DNA of 64,000 nt from an uncultured Shimia sp. (GCF_947498095.1 NZ_CANMJE010000009.1:142531-206530), one strand, 5' to 3'; shown: positions 16,070-25,273, numbered from the stretch's first letter. Translations and numbers: made by a program. The notes: a model not told the origin generated them from the letters alone.

Positions 16070-17482
16070 ATGGACTGGAATGAGTTCGCAAAATGGGGTG
16101 CTCGGATTTCTGATTGGGCACGCGGCTATCACGGAACCCTGAGAGATCGATCAGTGCGCGCACAGGTTGCGCCTGGTGACATTCTCAGTCAACTGCCCAT
16201 GACTGCACCTGAGACCGGCGGAGATATGGAGAGTGTGTTTGAAGACTTTGAACGCATCGTGATGCCGGGGATCACCCACTGGCAACATCCCCGGTTCTTT
16301 GCCTATTTTCCGGCCAATGCAACGCCGCCTTCAATGCTGGCTGACTATCTGTCCACGGTCATCGCCCCACAATGCATGTTATGGCAAACCTCGCCTGCGG
16401 CGACCGAAATGGAAACGCGCATGCTGCAATGGCTGCGCGGGTCGCTAGGTCTGGCAGATCATTTTGAGGGCGTTATTCAGGACAGCGCATCAACAGCGAC
16501 CCTCGCAGCGGTGCTGACCATGCGAGAAAAGGCACTAGGCTGGCAGGGCAATGAACAGGGTCTGAGCGGCTTGGACACCTTGCGGATTTATTGCTCGAAA
16601 GAGGTGCACACATCCGTGGATCGGGCCATTTGGGTGTCTGGCATCGGACAGAACAACCTGCAGCGCATTCCGACGCATGGACCGCTCAGGGCGATGCAGC
16701 CAGAGGCATTGGAACAGGCCGTTCAACAAGACATTGCAAATGGGCTGAAACCAGCGGGCATTGTGGCCTGCGTTGGTGGCACGGGCACTGGTGGATGTGA
16801 TGATGTGTCCGCGGTCTGCGATATCGCGCAAAAATATGGGCTTTATGTACATGTGGATGCCGCATGGGCCGGTGCGGCGATGATCTGCCCCGAGTTCCGA
16901 CACCTTTGGGAAGGAGTCGACAAGGCGGATTCGGTGGTCTTCAACCCCCACAAGTGGCTGGGCATGCAGTTCGACTGTTCCGCACACTTTGTGAAAAACC
17001 CGGACGACCTTGTGCGGACGCTTGCTATCCGGCCCGAGTATCTGAAGACCCACGGTAAAGATGGGATCATCAACTATTCAGAATGGTCGGTACCACTGGG
17101 GCGGCGCTTTCGCGCACTGAAGATCTGGTTCGTGCTGCGCATCTATGGTGTCGAAGGGCTGCAAAAAATGATCCGTGACCACGTGGCATGGTCCGAAGAG
17201 TTGCATGACGTGATCGCCGCAGCCCCCGGATATGAGATTGTGACCGAACCGGTGCTATCGCTGTTCACCTTCCGATATGCGCCGGACGGGGTTGAGGATC
17301 TGGATGACCTCAATCAACGGCTGGTCGACGCAGTCAATGATGATGGGCGTATCTACATCACCCAGACCCGCGTCAACGATGCGCTTGTGGTCCGGTTTCA
17401 GGCCGGACAGGTCGACGCCACGCGCGAAGATGTCATGCTGGCGTTTGATGTTATCCAAGAGGTGGCTGGCACCCTGACCTAG
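16070..17482 (+). CDS. PLP-dependent aromatic L-amino acid decarboxylase
   Basis: A group II pyridoxal-phosphate decarboxylase of 470 residues. HVDAAWAGAAMICPEFRHL near residue 262 has the PLP-pairing Asp, and FNPHKWLGMQFDCSAHFV near 292 has the PLP-binding Lys. HPRFFAYFPANATPPSML near 72 is typical of the aromatic amino acid decarboxylase branch. It would form phenylethylamine, tyramine or tryptamine. Its place beside an HpaR regulator and the phenylacetate genes suggests that phenylalanine or tyrosine is the substrate and that the amine feeds the arylacetate pathway; that link is inference. The ATG at 16070 follows GGAGGAGAG. Confidence 0.88.
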   Translation: MDWNEFAKWGARISDWARGYHGTLRDRSVRAQVAPGDILSQLPMTAPETGGDMESVFEDFERIVMPGITHWQHPRFFAYFPANATPPSMLADYLSTVIAPQCMLWQTSPAATEMETRMLQWLRGSLGLADHFEGVIQDSASTATLAAVLTMREKALGWQGNEQGLSGLDTLRIYCSKEVHTSVDRAIWVSGIGQNNLQRIPTHGPLRAMQPEALEQAVQQDIANGLKPAGIVACVGGTGTGGCDDVSAVCDIAQKYGLYVHVDAAWAGAAMICPEFRHLWEGVDKADSVVFNPHKWLGMQFDCSAHFVKNPDDLVRTLAIRPEYLKTHGKDGIINYSEWSVPLGRRFRALKIWFVLRIYGVEGLQKMIRDHVAWSEELHDVIAAAPGYEIVTEPVLSLFTFRYAPDGVEDLDDLNQRLVDAVNDDGRIYITQTRVNDALVVRFQAGQVDATREDVMLAFDVIQEVAGTLT

Positions 17483-17556
17483 TCTTTAGGCCTGCGCCTC
17501 TCGGACAGGTACCGCAGTGCTGAAATGGCCAGAATGAAAAGCATCTCAGACCTCGC

Positions 17557-18723
17557 TCAGACAATTTGAGCCGCGGCATGGGCATAGCCCCCTGCCGCGC
17601 CATCAACAAAATGAACATGGGTGTCTTCAGACGGTGACGGGACAAAACAGGTCATCATGGCCTCGTCCTGCTCATGTAGCCCATATCGAATGACCCCATC
17701 GGCCTGGGCCTGTTCCAGTCGACTTCGGATTTTGTCACGGGTGACCGGATCGCAATCCAGTGTCATTTTCAGGCCGTCATCGAACTTGCGAAAATCCGCA
17801 TTTCGAGCGGTCATCTGGCGGTAATGCAAAGGCTCAAACTTACCCAGCCGTCGCCCAATCGTGAAAATCGCCCAGATAAAAGCATTCTGCACGAAAAGCG
17901 CAGCTTGCTGGCGCCATAGCGAACGCCCAGCGCGCGAGACCCGCGCCTCGAGCCCAATTCCCTCGGGTGGGAAGCGAAATCCCGGCCCATTGATCGGAAC
18001 CGGATGGCCGGACCGCTCGAGCCCATCAACAACCGAGATGATATCTGAGGCCACCGAAGCGACAGCCGTTTCTGACGCGTCCTGCCCGGCCTTCATAACC
18101 AGTGACAACACAATGCCGTTTCGCGCGGGCATATTGGACCACCGGCAGGACAACCCGGTCAAATCCGGACGCTCCACCGACTCCGTTTCCCGAAGCCGCA
18201 GGTTTCCGGATTTCATTTCGCTTTCCGCCCAGGCCATGCCCCCGCCAGAAAACATGCCATAGTCGACGCCGCTGCTGGCGCGATGCCGGGCCACACGCAC
18301 ATTCTGACCAGCTGCGCGAATCTCGGCGACGGTGGTTGTGGCCGCACGCAGTTCAATGTCGAACTCTTCACGTGCCCAACGCTGAACGGCCAACAATGCG
18401 CGTTCCGCGGCCGCACGCTGTTCTGGCCATACGGCAAATCCAGCACCGTCACCCCCGAACACATATGGAAAGGATCGATGCGCGGCAGCATTAACCTGGG
18501 CCGAGATCACCGCGGCACCTATCATGTTGACCGTCTTGTATCGACCTGCTGCAATCTCTTTGGTCGACCCGACAATATCAGCGGTGCCAACCACCCAATC
18601 GTCGGGCAAGGCTGTATACGCTGACACGTCGCTAAGCCGACGAAAGTCGTCGACTGGTTGGATCGTGTCGTAGAAATCAGATGTTTCAGAGATCATCGCC
18701 ATATCATGCGCTTTGTTTGCCAT
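17557..18723 (-). CDS. DUF3095 protein with nucleotidyl-cyclase-like region
   Basis: A soluble protein of about 388 residues that fits the DUF3095 family. The N-terminal half has VVGTADIVGSTKEIAAG near residue 45 and FPYVFGGDGAGFAVW near 88. These resemble the metal-binding Asp strand and the GGDG turn of class III nucleotide cyclases and GGDEF domains, but the function of the family is unproven. The start at 18723 is preferred over an upstream extension with no ribosome site. It is a single gene, convergent with the decarboxylase. Confidence 0.75.
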   Translation of the reverse strand: MANKAHDMAMISETSDFYDTIQPVDDFRRLSDVSAYTALPDDWVVGTADIVGSTKEIAAGRYKTVNMIGAAVISAQVNAAAHRSFPYVFGGDGAGFAVWPEQRAAAERALLAVQRWAREEFDIELRAATTTVAEIRAAGQNVRVARHRASSGVDYGMFSGGGMAWAESEMKSGNLRLRETESVERPDLTGLSCRWSNMPARNGIVLSLVMKAGQDASETAVASVASDIISVVDGLERSGHPVPINGPGFRFPPEGIGLEARVSRAGRSLWRQQAALFVQNAFIWAIFTIGRRLGKFEPLHYRQMTARNADFRKFDDGLKMTLDCDPVTRDKIRSRLEQAQADGVIRYGLHEQDEAMMTCFVPSPSEDTHVHFVDGAAGGYAHAAAQIV

Positions 18724-18852
18724 AGTCACTAGAACTACGGCGCCCGCACTAATCCGGATCAATTTCAGTTCCCGGCCCTATGCAGACAAGGCTGCGCTCT
18801 TGCCTTTCCGGGTCTGCTGGGGTCATGTCGCTCAGCCAATAGGAGACCGGAC

Positions 18853-20025
18853 ATGCGCCCAGACCTGATACTTTTGTGCTTTGCCTATGTGCTGAGCCAG
18901 TTTTTTCGCGCATTTCTGGCCGTTCTCACTCAGGTTCTGAATACTGACCTCGGTGCCACGCCGGAAGATTTGGCCTTTGCCTCAGGTCTTTGGTTTTTGG
19001 TTTTTGCGGCAATGCAAATCCCTGTTGGCGCCGCATTGGATCGAATTGGCCCCAGGCTGACGTCATCGGTGCTGTTGCTGATCGGTGGCGGTGGTGGGGC
19101 CTTGCTGTTCGCCTTTGCGACGTCGCCTGCCCATATTAATATGGCAATGGCGTTGATTGGGATCGGCTGTTCACCTGTGCTGATGGCAAGTTACTACATC
19201 TTTGCCCGCAGCTATCCGGCAGCGCAGTTTGCAACCTTGGCCGCGTTGATGTTGGGCGTCGGGTCGGTTGGCAATCTCGTGGCTTCTTATCCGATGGCCT
19301 GGGCCGCTGAAACGATCGGCTGGCGGATGTCACTGGTGGCTCTGGCAGCCTTCAGTGCAGTGACTGCGATTGGACTGGGGTTCATCGTCAAAGACCCGCC
19401 CAAGGTTGAACATGACGAAAAGGGGTCTGTGCTTGACCTGTTGAAAATGCCCGCACTGTGGCTGCTGTTTCCCCTGATGCTTGTCAATTATATGCCCTCG
19501 GGCGGTATCCGTGGCCTTTGGATTGGCCCCTATCTGAGCGATGTTTTTGCGCTCAGCACATCGCAAATTGGCACAGCGTCGCTAGTGATGGGCATGGCCA
19601 TGATTGCTGGCACGCTGCTCTACGGTCCGGCTGATCGGATTTTCGGCACCCGAAAATGGGTCATCATTGTTGGCAATTTCGCCGTTGCTCTGTCGTGCTT
19701 TGCCCTGGCGTGGTGGATCGAGGCCGGTCCCGTTCCTGCAATCATCATGATGTCAGCCATCGGCGTGTTCGGGGCCTCGTTCCCGGTGATTATCGCACAT
19801 GCACGCAGTTTCATTCCACCGCACCTGACCGGGCGCGGTGTCACTTTGATGAATCTGTTTGGCATCGGGGGCGTTGGCGTCATGCAGGCCGTTTCAGGAA
19901 AATTGCACGGATCGCTCGCTGAGACTTCCCCAATACTTGCCTATCAGACTTTGTTTGCTCTGTTTGGCCTGCTGACGCTGATGGGTGTTATGGTGTATCT
20001 GTTTAGCACTGACAGAACAGACTAA
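18853..20025 (+). CDS. Major facilitator superfamily transporter
   Basis: A 390-residue inner-membrane transporter with 12 predicted helices. GLWFLVFAAMQIPVGAALDRIGPR near residue 45 is the loop 2-3 region of MFS proteins, and the second half repeats the pattern around GPADRIFGTRKW near 258. The ATG follows AGGAGACC. Neighbours give no hint of a substrate: a divergent DUF3095 gene to the left and asd to the right. Confidence 0.85.
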   Translation: MRPDLILLCFAYVLSQFFRAFLAVLTQVLNTDLGATPEDLAFASGLWFLVFAAMQIPVGAALDRIGPRLTSSVLLLIGGGGGALLFAFATSPAHINMAMALIGIGCSPVLMASYYIFARSYPAAQFATLAALMLGVGSVGNLVASYPMAWAAETIGWRMSLVALAAFSAVTAIGLGFIVKDPPKVEHDEKGSVLDLLKMPALWLLFPLMLVNYMPSGGIRGLWIGPYLSDVFALSTSQIGTASLVMGMAMIAGTLLYGPADRIFGTRKWVIIVGNFAVALSCFALAWWIEAGPVPAIIMMSAIGVFGASFPVIIAHARSFIPPHLTGRGVTLMNLFGIGGVGVMQAVSGKLHGSLAETSPILAYQTLFALFGLLTLMGVMVYLFSTDRTD

Positions 20026-20227
20026 CGCCACCTTGGCCAACGCACACATCAAAGCGGCGTCGCCGAGGGCGCATTCATCGCGGTGCGAAATGTCCCACTT
20101 CACGAAAAACCCGGTTGCCCCTCTTTTGTCCTTGGGGAATCGGCGCTAATAGGGCGCGTCGAATGGCGTTTCGGCAGCAAGTTCATCAGAACCTGATCTG
20201 AAACGCATATAATTTTGGGGAGATAAC

Positions 20228-21250
20228 ATGGGTTATCGTGTCGTTGTCGCGGGTGCCACTGGCAATGTGGGTCGCGAAATGCTGAACATCCTGGCCGAGC
20301 GCCAGTTTCCGGTGGATGAAATCGCCGTTCTTGCCAGCCGTCGTAGCTTGGGCACCGAAGTCAGCTTTGGCGACGAAACCCACAAGACCCAGGACATCGA
20401 ACAGTTCGATTTTGCCGGCTGGGACATGGCGCTGTTTGCCATCGGCTCTGACGCGACCAAAGTCTATGCGCCCATTGCGGCCAAAGCTGGCTGCGTGGTG
20501 ATCGATAACTCGTCACTCTACCGGTATGATCCCGACGTGCCGCTGATTGTTCCTGAGTGCAACGCAGATGCGATCCACGGCTACGCCAAGAAAAACATCA
20601 TCGCCAACCCCAACTGCTCGACCGCGCAGATGGTTGTCGCCCTGAAGCCCCTGCATGACCGCGCCAAGATCAAACGTGTTGTCGTGTCGACCTATCAGTC
20701 GGTCTCGGGTTCGGGCAAAGAGGCAATGGAAGAACTGTGGGATCAAACCAAGGCGGTCTACAACCCTACGCAGGACGTTCCCCCCAAGGTCTACCCTAAG
20801 GAAATCGCGTTCAACGTCATTCCGCACATCGACGTTTTCATGGAAGACGGCTCGACCAAAGAAGAATGGAAGATGGTCGCTGAAACCAAAAAGATCATTG
20901 ATACCTCGATCAAGGTCACCGCAACGTGCGTGCGTGTTCCAGTGTTCGTCGGCCACTCGGAAGCAGTGAACATCGAGTTTGAAGAGTTCCTCGACGAAGA
21001 CGAAGCACGCGACATCCTGCGCGAGTCGCCCGGCATCATGGTGATCGACAAGCGCGAAGACGGTGGCTACGTCACGCCAAAAGAATGCGTTGGTGACTTT
21101 GCGACATTCATCAGCCGTATCCGTCAGGACTCGACCATCGACAACGGCCTGAACCTGTGGTGCGTTTCGGACAACCTGCGTAAAGGTGCTGCCCTGAACG
21201 CCGTCCAGATCGCCGAGACACTGGGCCGGGAAGTTCTGAAAAAGGGCTGA
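20228..21250 (+). CDS. asd: Aspartate-semialdehyde dehydrogenase
   Basis: The 340-residue enzyme reduces aspartyl phosphate to aspartate semialdehyde for lysine, threonine, methionine and diaminopimelate synthesis. It has the N-terminal NADP loop VAGATGNVGREML, the catalytic cysteine in ANPNCSTAQMV near residue 131, and the substrate-binding QSVSGSGKEAMEEL near 158. The ATG follows GGGGAGATAAC. It is a single-gene unit with a GC-rich hairpin after the stop. The 200 bases before it hold no recognisable gene. Confidence 0.97.
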   Translation: MGYRVVVAGATGNVGREMLNILAERQFPVDEIAVLASRRSLGTEVSFGDETHKTQDIEQFDFAGWDMALFAIGSDATKVYAPIAAKAGCVVIDNSSLYRYDPDVPLIVPECNADAIHGYAKKNIIANPNCSTAQMVVALKPLHDRAKIKRVVVSTYQSVSGSGKEAMEELWDQTKAVYNPTQDVPPKVYPKEIAFNVIPHIDVFMEDGSTKEEWKMVAETKKIIDTSIKVTATCVRVPVFVGHSEAVNIEFEEFLDEDEARDILRESPGIMVIDKREDGGYVTPKECVGDFATFISRIRQDSTIDNGLNLWCVSDNLRKGAALNAVQIAETLGREVLKKG

Positions 21251-21274
21251 ACCTGCGATCTATGTTATTGAATA

Positions 21275-21296
21275 GGGGCGTCCTTTGGGGCGCCCC
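21275..21296 (+). terminator. Hairpin after asd
   Basis: GGGGCG and CGCCCC form a stem 24 bases after the asd stop. The following bases are not T-rich, so this is a GC-rich terminator candidate of moderate quality. Confidence 0.5.
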
Positions 21297-21559
21297 GTCG
21301 TTCATTTGCCCCATTTCCGCCACGACAAACACAGTGTTTCCGCAAAGTGGGGAAACTATCGCCCTATTCCCTTGCCAGAACAGGGGCCAAGGTTTACGCA
21401 AGCGTAACAGACTGATAATGTTGCCAAAATCCGAACGGACTGTTTCCGTTTTCGGGGTCATTTGCCTTGCAATCGCCCCAATTTGCAAAAATTTGGCCAC
21501 AGTTCGTCCGCATACTCAATCTCATCAAGCAAGGGCAAAACGCTTAGGAGACTGAAACA
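21297..21559. other. Regulatory-looking gap before a small ORF
   Basis: About 260 bases without a convincing gene. It contains GTTTCC/GGAAAC arms near 21338-21358 and the perfect 14-base palindrome TTACGCAAGCGTAA at 21394-21407. The palindrome resembles operators of LiuR-type MerR regulators of fatty and branched-chain acid degradation; that resemblance is from memory and is not tested. GATAAT at 21413-21418 could be a -10 box. Confidence 0.35.
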
Positions 21560-21694
21560 ATGCGTAAGGAATTTTACACACCCCGTATCGAGGCCGCAGG
21601 CCAACCCGGCACGACACTTTTGGACAAAGCACGTCAACGCCGACTGCGCGCTCTTCTGGTTTGTGAAGAGTCCGAAGAGAACCTCTTTATCTAA
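21560..21694 (+). CDS. Small basic/acidic protein of 44 residues
   Basis: A short ORF starting MRKEFYTPRIEAAG and ending CEESEENLFI, behind a TAGGAG ribosome site nine bases upstream. The middle is Arg-rich (KARQRRLRALL), the end acidic. There is no signal peptide or membrane segment. It has its own upstream palindrome and a downstream T-tailed terminator, so it looks like an independent transcription unit. I do not recognise the family; the gene call rests on ribosome site, terminator and a composition unlike random sequence. Confidence 0.55.
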   Translation: MRKEFYTPRIEAAGQPGTTLLDKARQRRLRALLVCEESEENLFI

Positions 21695-21736
21695 AGACGG
21701 GTCTCACTGTAACGAATAGTTTGTTTCGCTATTAGG

Positions 21737-21772
21737 AAAGCGGTCCGGTCAAATGGGGGCAGGGCCGCTTTT
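21737..21772 (+). terminator. Rho-independent terminator
   Basis: AAAGCGG and CCGCTTT form the outer stem, followed by TTCTTATT. It ends the 44-residue ORF transcript and lies 12 bases before the stop of the convergent carbonic anhydrase gene, so it may serve both strands. Confidence 0.75.
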
Positions 21773-21783
21773 CTTATTCTGGC

Positions 21784-22434
21784 TTAGACCGCTTCAAACG
21801 CGCCTATTTGCGAGTTGAAGCATTCCAGCCCGCCCGCACCAATGTCGTGCCACAATCCATGCAAGGTCAGATCGCCAGCCTCGACACCGTCACGCACAAA
21901 CGGGAATGTCATCAGATTCTCCAGTGACACCAGAACCGCTTCACGCTCCAAAGCACCAGCGCGTTGCTCGGTATCCTTGATTTCAGCGACTTTTTCATAA
22001 CCAGGACGCAGCGTGTCCATCCAACGCCCAACAAAGCTTTCTTTGCTTTCCAGCGCCGGGGCATTGCCTTCGCACATGTCCATACAGCCACGCACACCGC
22101 CACATTGGGAATGGCCCATCACGACCACATGCGCCACTTTCAGCGCAGTTACCGCATATTCAATTGCTGCGGATGTCCCGTGCTTGTTGCCATCCGGTTC
22201 GTAGGGCGGCACAAGGTTGGCAATGTTGCGATGGATAAAGAACTCGCCCTGATCTGCCCCAAAGATCGACGTGACATGCACCCGGCTATCGCAGCAGGAT
22301 ATGATCATCGCACGCGGATGCTGACCCTGGGTCATAAGGTGTTTGTACCAGCTTTGGTTCTTTTCGTAAGTCGTGGCTTTCCAGCCCTGGAACCTTTGGA
22401 TCAGGTAATTCGGCAATGGCTTGGCGTGTTGCAT
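21784..22434 (-). CDS. Beta-class carbonic anhydrase
   Basis: A 216-residue zinc enzyme that interconverts CO2 and bicarbonate. The zinc ligands are visible in SCCDSRVHV (Cys and the Asp-Arg dyad, near residue 48) and in GHSQCGGVRG (His and Cys, near 107). The start at 22434 (MQHAKPLPNYL) gives the usual family length; a longer reading frame upstream has no support. It diverges from the gene at 22580 with a 145-base gap. Confidence 0.93.
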   Translation of the reverse strand: MQHAKPLPNYLIQRFQGWKATTYEKNQSWYKHLMTQGQHPRAMIISCCDSRVHVTSIFGADQGEFFIHRNIANLVPPYEPDGNKHGTSAAIEYAVTALKVAHVVVMGHSQCGGVRGCMDMCEGNAPALESKESFVGRWMDTLRPGYEKVAEIKDTEQRAGALEREAVLVSLENLMTFPFVRDGVEAGDLTLHGLWHDIGAGGLECFNSQIGAFEAV

Positions 22435-22579
22435 TGTCTCTCTGGTCTCCCTCGTTTGTTCGGAGATAATCTCAAATTGACAGGATTTCGAGTGCAAATT
22501 TGGTCGCGGCCTAACGATTTGGATACTTATTGCAGCCACATTCTGCCCCGGTGAGGGTGAAATTTCTAAGGGTGAGAGT

Positions 22580-22960
22580 GTGGAACAGGTATGCCTTTTG
22601 CGGCCGGATGAGCATGTGTGCCTCAATCCGGAACGGGTGGTTCAACTAAAACGGCAATTGGGGAATGACGCGGCTAGGGATGTGCTCAGCCGGGCGATGG
22701 AAGCGTTGGCTTTGCGCCTTGAGCAGGTTCAAAACTGCTACACATCCGAGCATCAGCTGGATATGCGCAAATACACGCGCTCTTTGCTGGCCATTGCAGA
22801 TCAGATTGGGTTGGACACATTGACGATGGCCGAGGATGACGTTGTGACCTGTATCGATTCAGGTGATCTGGTCGCGCTGTCTGCGACCTTTACCCGCCTG
22901 ATGCGAAGCGGCAAAACCTCCTTAAGTGAAATCTGGGAGTTGCAAGGCACACGTCGCTGA
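22580..22960 (+). CDS. Conserved-looking helical protein of unknown function
   Basis: A 126-residue soluble protein starting with GTG seven bases behind AAGGG. It is mostly helical (ERVVQLKRQLGNDAARDVLSRAM, then RLEQVQNCYTSEHQLDMRKY) and ends TRLMRSGKTSLSEIWELQ. The four-helix character recalls histidine-phosphotransfer (Hpt) domains, but the His-x-x-Lys-Gly motif is not present, so no function is claimed. It precedes the leucyl aminopeptidase operon by 67 bases. Confidence 0.6.
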   Translation: MEQVCLLRPDEHVCLNPERVVQLKRQLGNDAARDVLSRAMEALALRLEQVQNCYTSEHQLDMRKYTRSLLAIADQIGLDTLTMAEDDVVTCIDSGDLVALSATFTRLMRSGKTSLSEIWELQGTRR

Positions 22961-23027
22961 TGGCGCTTGCAGGATACGCCAAAGCGGATAGGCTGTGGGA
23001 AACAAACACTGCCTGAACAGGACCGAT

Positions 23028-24410
23028 ATGCCCCTGACCTTTGCCGCCGCCGACAGCCCAGCTATTCCGTTATTTCTGGTCGATGCCAAGAATTATGATG
23101 GCTGGCTCAAGGCACAAGAAGAAGCAACCAAAGTGAGGTTGGCGTCGATGGGTTTCAAACCCTCGATCGGATCTGTTCAGGTTGTTCCTGACGGTAGCGG
23201 CCATCCAGCATTTGCCGTTGCGGGGTTTGGCGATCCCGCAGCTCGCGCGCGCGGGCGTTTCCCCCTCGGAGCGGCTGCCGCCAAGTTGCCCAAAGGCTGT
23301 TATGCCCTTGCCAATGATCTTCCGGCCGGAGACCTTGAGACCGAAGTCTTGGGATGGCTGATGTCCGGCTATGCCTTTGACCGCTATAAGCAAAAATCCG
23401 GCTCCGAGGCCCAATTGATCTGCCCCAACGGCGTTGATGCCCAACGTGTCGAGGCCATCGCGCAAGCCGAAACACTGATCCGCGATCTCATCAATACACC
23501 TGCGGCAGATCTCGGCCCCGTCGCGTTAGAACAGGCCGCGGACACATTGGCGGCTGAGTTTGACGCGGCGATAACCGTTACACGCGGCGATGACCTGCTA
23601 GAGCAGAACCTGCCAATGATCCATGCAGTGGGTCGCGCCTCTGATCAGGCACCGCGATTGATCGACATGCACTGGGGTAAGAATGGTCCAAAGCTGACAC
23701 TGGTTGGCAAAGGCGTCTGCTTTGATACCGGTGGCTTGAACCTCAAGCCCGGCGCGTCCATGGGGTTGATGAAAAAGGATATGGGCGGCGCGGCAACAGT
23801 CTTGGGTTTGGCCCGTATGATCATGGCGCTGAACCTGCCGATACAACTGCGTGTCCTGATTCCGGCCGTGGAAAACGCGGTCTCGGGCAATGCGTTTCGA
23901 CCCGGCGACATCCTGACCTCGCGCAAAGGTCTTACGGTTGAGATCAACAACACCGATGCAGAAGGACGGTTGGTGTTGGCCGACGCGTTGACTTTGGCGG
24001 ATGAAGATACCCCCGATCTTTTGATCTCAATGGCGACCCTGACCGGGGCCGCCCGGGTCGCAGTCGGTCCGGACCTGTCACCATATTACACGGATGACGA
24101 AAGCATCGCGGCGGATTTGGCAAAGGCCGCCAGCGAGGTCTCTGACCCGGTTTGGCGCATGCCGTTTTGGGACCCCTATGAAAAGATGATCGAACCGGGC
24201 ATTGCCGACCTCGACAACGCGCCCAAAGGCGGATTTGCCGGGTCGATCACAGCAGCCTTGTTCCTGCGCCGTTTCACGGATAACCCACGCTATACCCATT
24301 TTGACATATATGGCTGGAATCCCAACGCAGCCCCAGCACGCAGCAAGGGCGGCACCGGCATGGGCGCGCGCGCCCTGTTGCAGGCCCTGCCCAACATGCT
24401 GGGACTGTGA
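23028..24410 (+). CDS. Leucyl aminopeptidase (M17 family)
   Basis: A 460-residue cytosolic di-zinc aminopeptidase. GVCFDTGGLNLKPGASMGLMKKDMGGAATVLG (in sequence, near residue 235) has the metal-binding Asp and Lys, and NTDAEGRLVLADAL near 308 is the M17 signature. It removes N-terminal residues from peptides during turnover. Its stop overlaps the start of the NlpC/P60 gene, so the two are coupled, which may point to cell-wall peptide recycling. The start at 23028 is preferred to an upstream one at 22995. Confidence 0.93.
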   Translation: MPLTFAAADSPAIPLFLVDAKNYDGWLKAQEEATKVRLASMGFKPSIGSVQVVPDGSGHPAFAVAGFGDPAARARGRFPLGAAAAKLPKGCYALANDLPAGDLETEVLGWLMSGYAFDRYKQKSGSEAQLICPNGVDAQRVEAIAQAETLIRDLINTPAADLGPVALEQAADTLAAEFDAAITVTRGDDLLEQNLPMIHAVGRASDQAPRLIDMHWGKNGPKLTLVGKGVCFDTGGLNLKPGASMGLMKKDMGGAATVLGLARMIMALNLPIQLRVLIPAVENAVSGNAFRPGDILTSRKGLTVEINNTDAEGRLVLADALTLADEDTPDLLISMATLTGAARVAVGPDLSPYYTDDESIAADLAKAASEVSDPVWRMPFWDPYEKMIEPGIADLDNAPKGGFAGSITAALFLRRFTDNPRYTHFDIYGWNPNAAPARSKGGTGMGARALLQALPNMLGL

Positions 24411-25273
24411 TGGATCGGCGACTGCTCAGATCCAATGGCCGGGTGGCGCATATCTCGTTGCAAGGCAAGGTCAAAGCCGAACACTTCTTAAAGGGCGACC
24501 TGCATCGTGTTGCCAGCACAGTCGCTGATCTTTGTGCAAAACCCTCCGGGCCGCGAGATCGTCAGCTGTTACGGGGCGAGGCATTTGTCGCTTTGGACAT
24601 CGATGAGGGCTTGGCCTTTGGCTACGCCAAGAAAGACGGCTATGCCGGATGGATCGATTCTGCTGATTTGATCTCAGGGGGTTTGCCCGAACCGACACAT
24701 CGCGTCATTGCTCAAATGAGTTACGGCAAATCCACGCCCGGTCTCAAGGATATGGGGCGGGTCACCAACCTGTCTTTTGGTAGCCTCTTGCCCGTGCTGG
24801 ATCAGAAGGACGGCTGGAGCCGCATTGCCTGGTCGCGCGGCACCGTGCCAAGAGACCTTTTTGTTCCAGACCAACATCTCGTCCCCACAGCAACCAGTAA
24901 CAATGACCCCGTCGCAATGGCCGAACGCTTCCTCGGCACACCCTACCTTTGGGGCGGCAACTCGGCCTTTGGTATCGACTGTTCCGGCCTCGTGCAGGCA
25001 GCGCTTCTCGCCTGCGGCATCCCCTGCCCCGGCGACAGCGATCTGCAAGAGGCGGCCTTTCCCGACGCCGCTCGCCCCTATCAACGCGGCGACCTTTTGT
25101 TTTGGAAAGGTCATGTCGCCATGGTCGTCACCGCAAGTACGCTAATCCACGCGAACGCCCATCACATGGCCGTAGCCTATGAGGACATCGACGCGGCTAT
25201 TGCCAGAATCGAGAAACAAGGCGACGGTCACGTCACGTCCCACAAACGCCCCACCAAAGAGGTTCAACCATGA
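24410..25273 (+). CDS. NlpC/P60 family cell-wall peptidase
   Basis: A protein of about 287 residues with two SH3b-like N-terminal regions (for instance KDGYAGWIDSADL and QKDGWSRIAWSRG) and a C-terminal NlpC/P60 cysteine peptidase domain. The catalytic Cys is in GIDCSGLVQAALLACGI near residue 188 and the His in WKGHVAMVV near 232. Such proteins cut gamma-D-Glu-diamino acid bonds of muropeptides. No signal peptide is visible, which fits the cytosolic recycling type. It is coupled to the aminopeptidase before it and overlaps speB by four bases. Confidence 0.88.
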   Translation: MDRRLLRSNGRVAHISLQGKVKAEHFLKGDLHRVASTVADLCAKPSGPRDRQLLRGEAFVALDIDEGLAFGYAKKDGYAGWIDSADLISGGLPEPTHRVIAQMSYGKSTPGLKDMGRVTNLSFGSLLPVLDQKDGWSRIAWSRGTVPRDLFVPDQHLVPTATSNNDPVAMAERFLGTPYLWGGNSAFGIDCSGLVQAALLACGIPCPGDSDLQEAAFPDAARPYQRGDLLFWKGHVAMVVTASTLIHANAHHMAVAYEDIDAAIARIEKQGDGHVTSHKRPTKEVQP

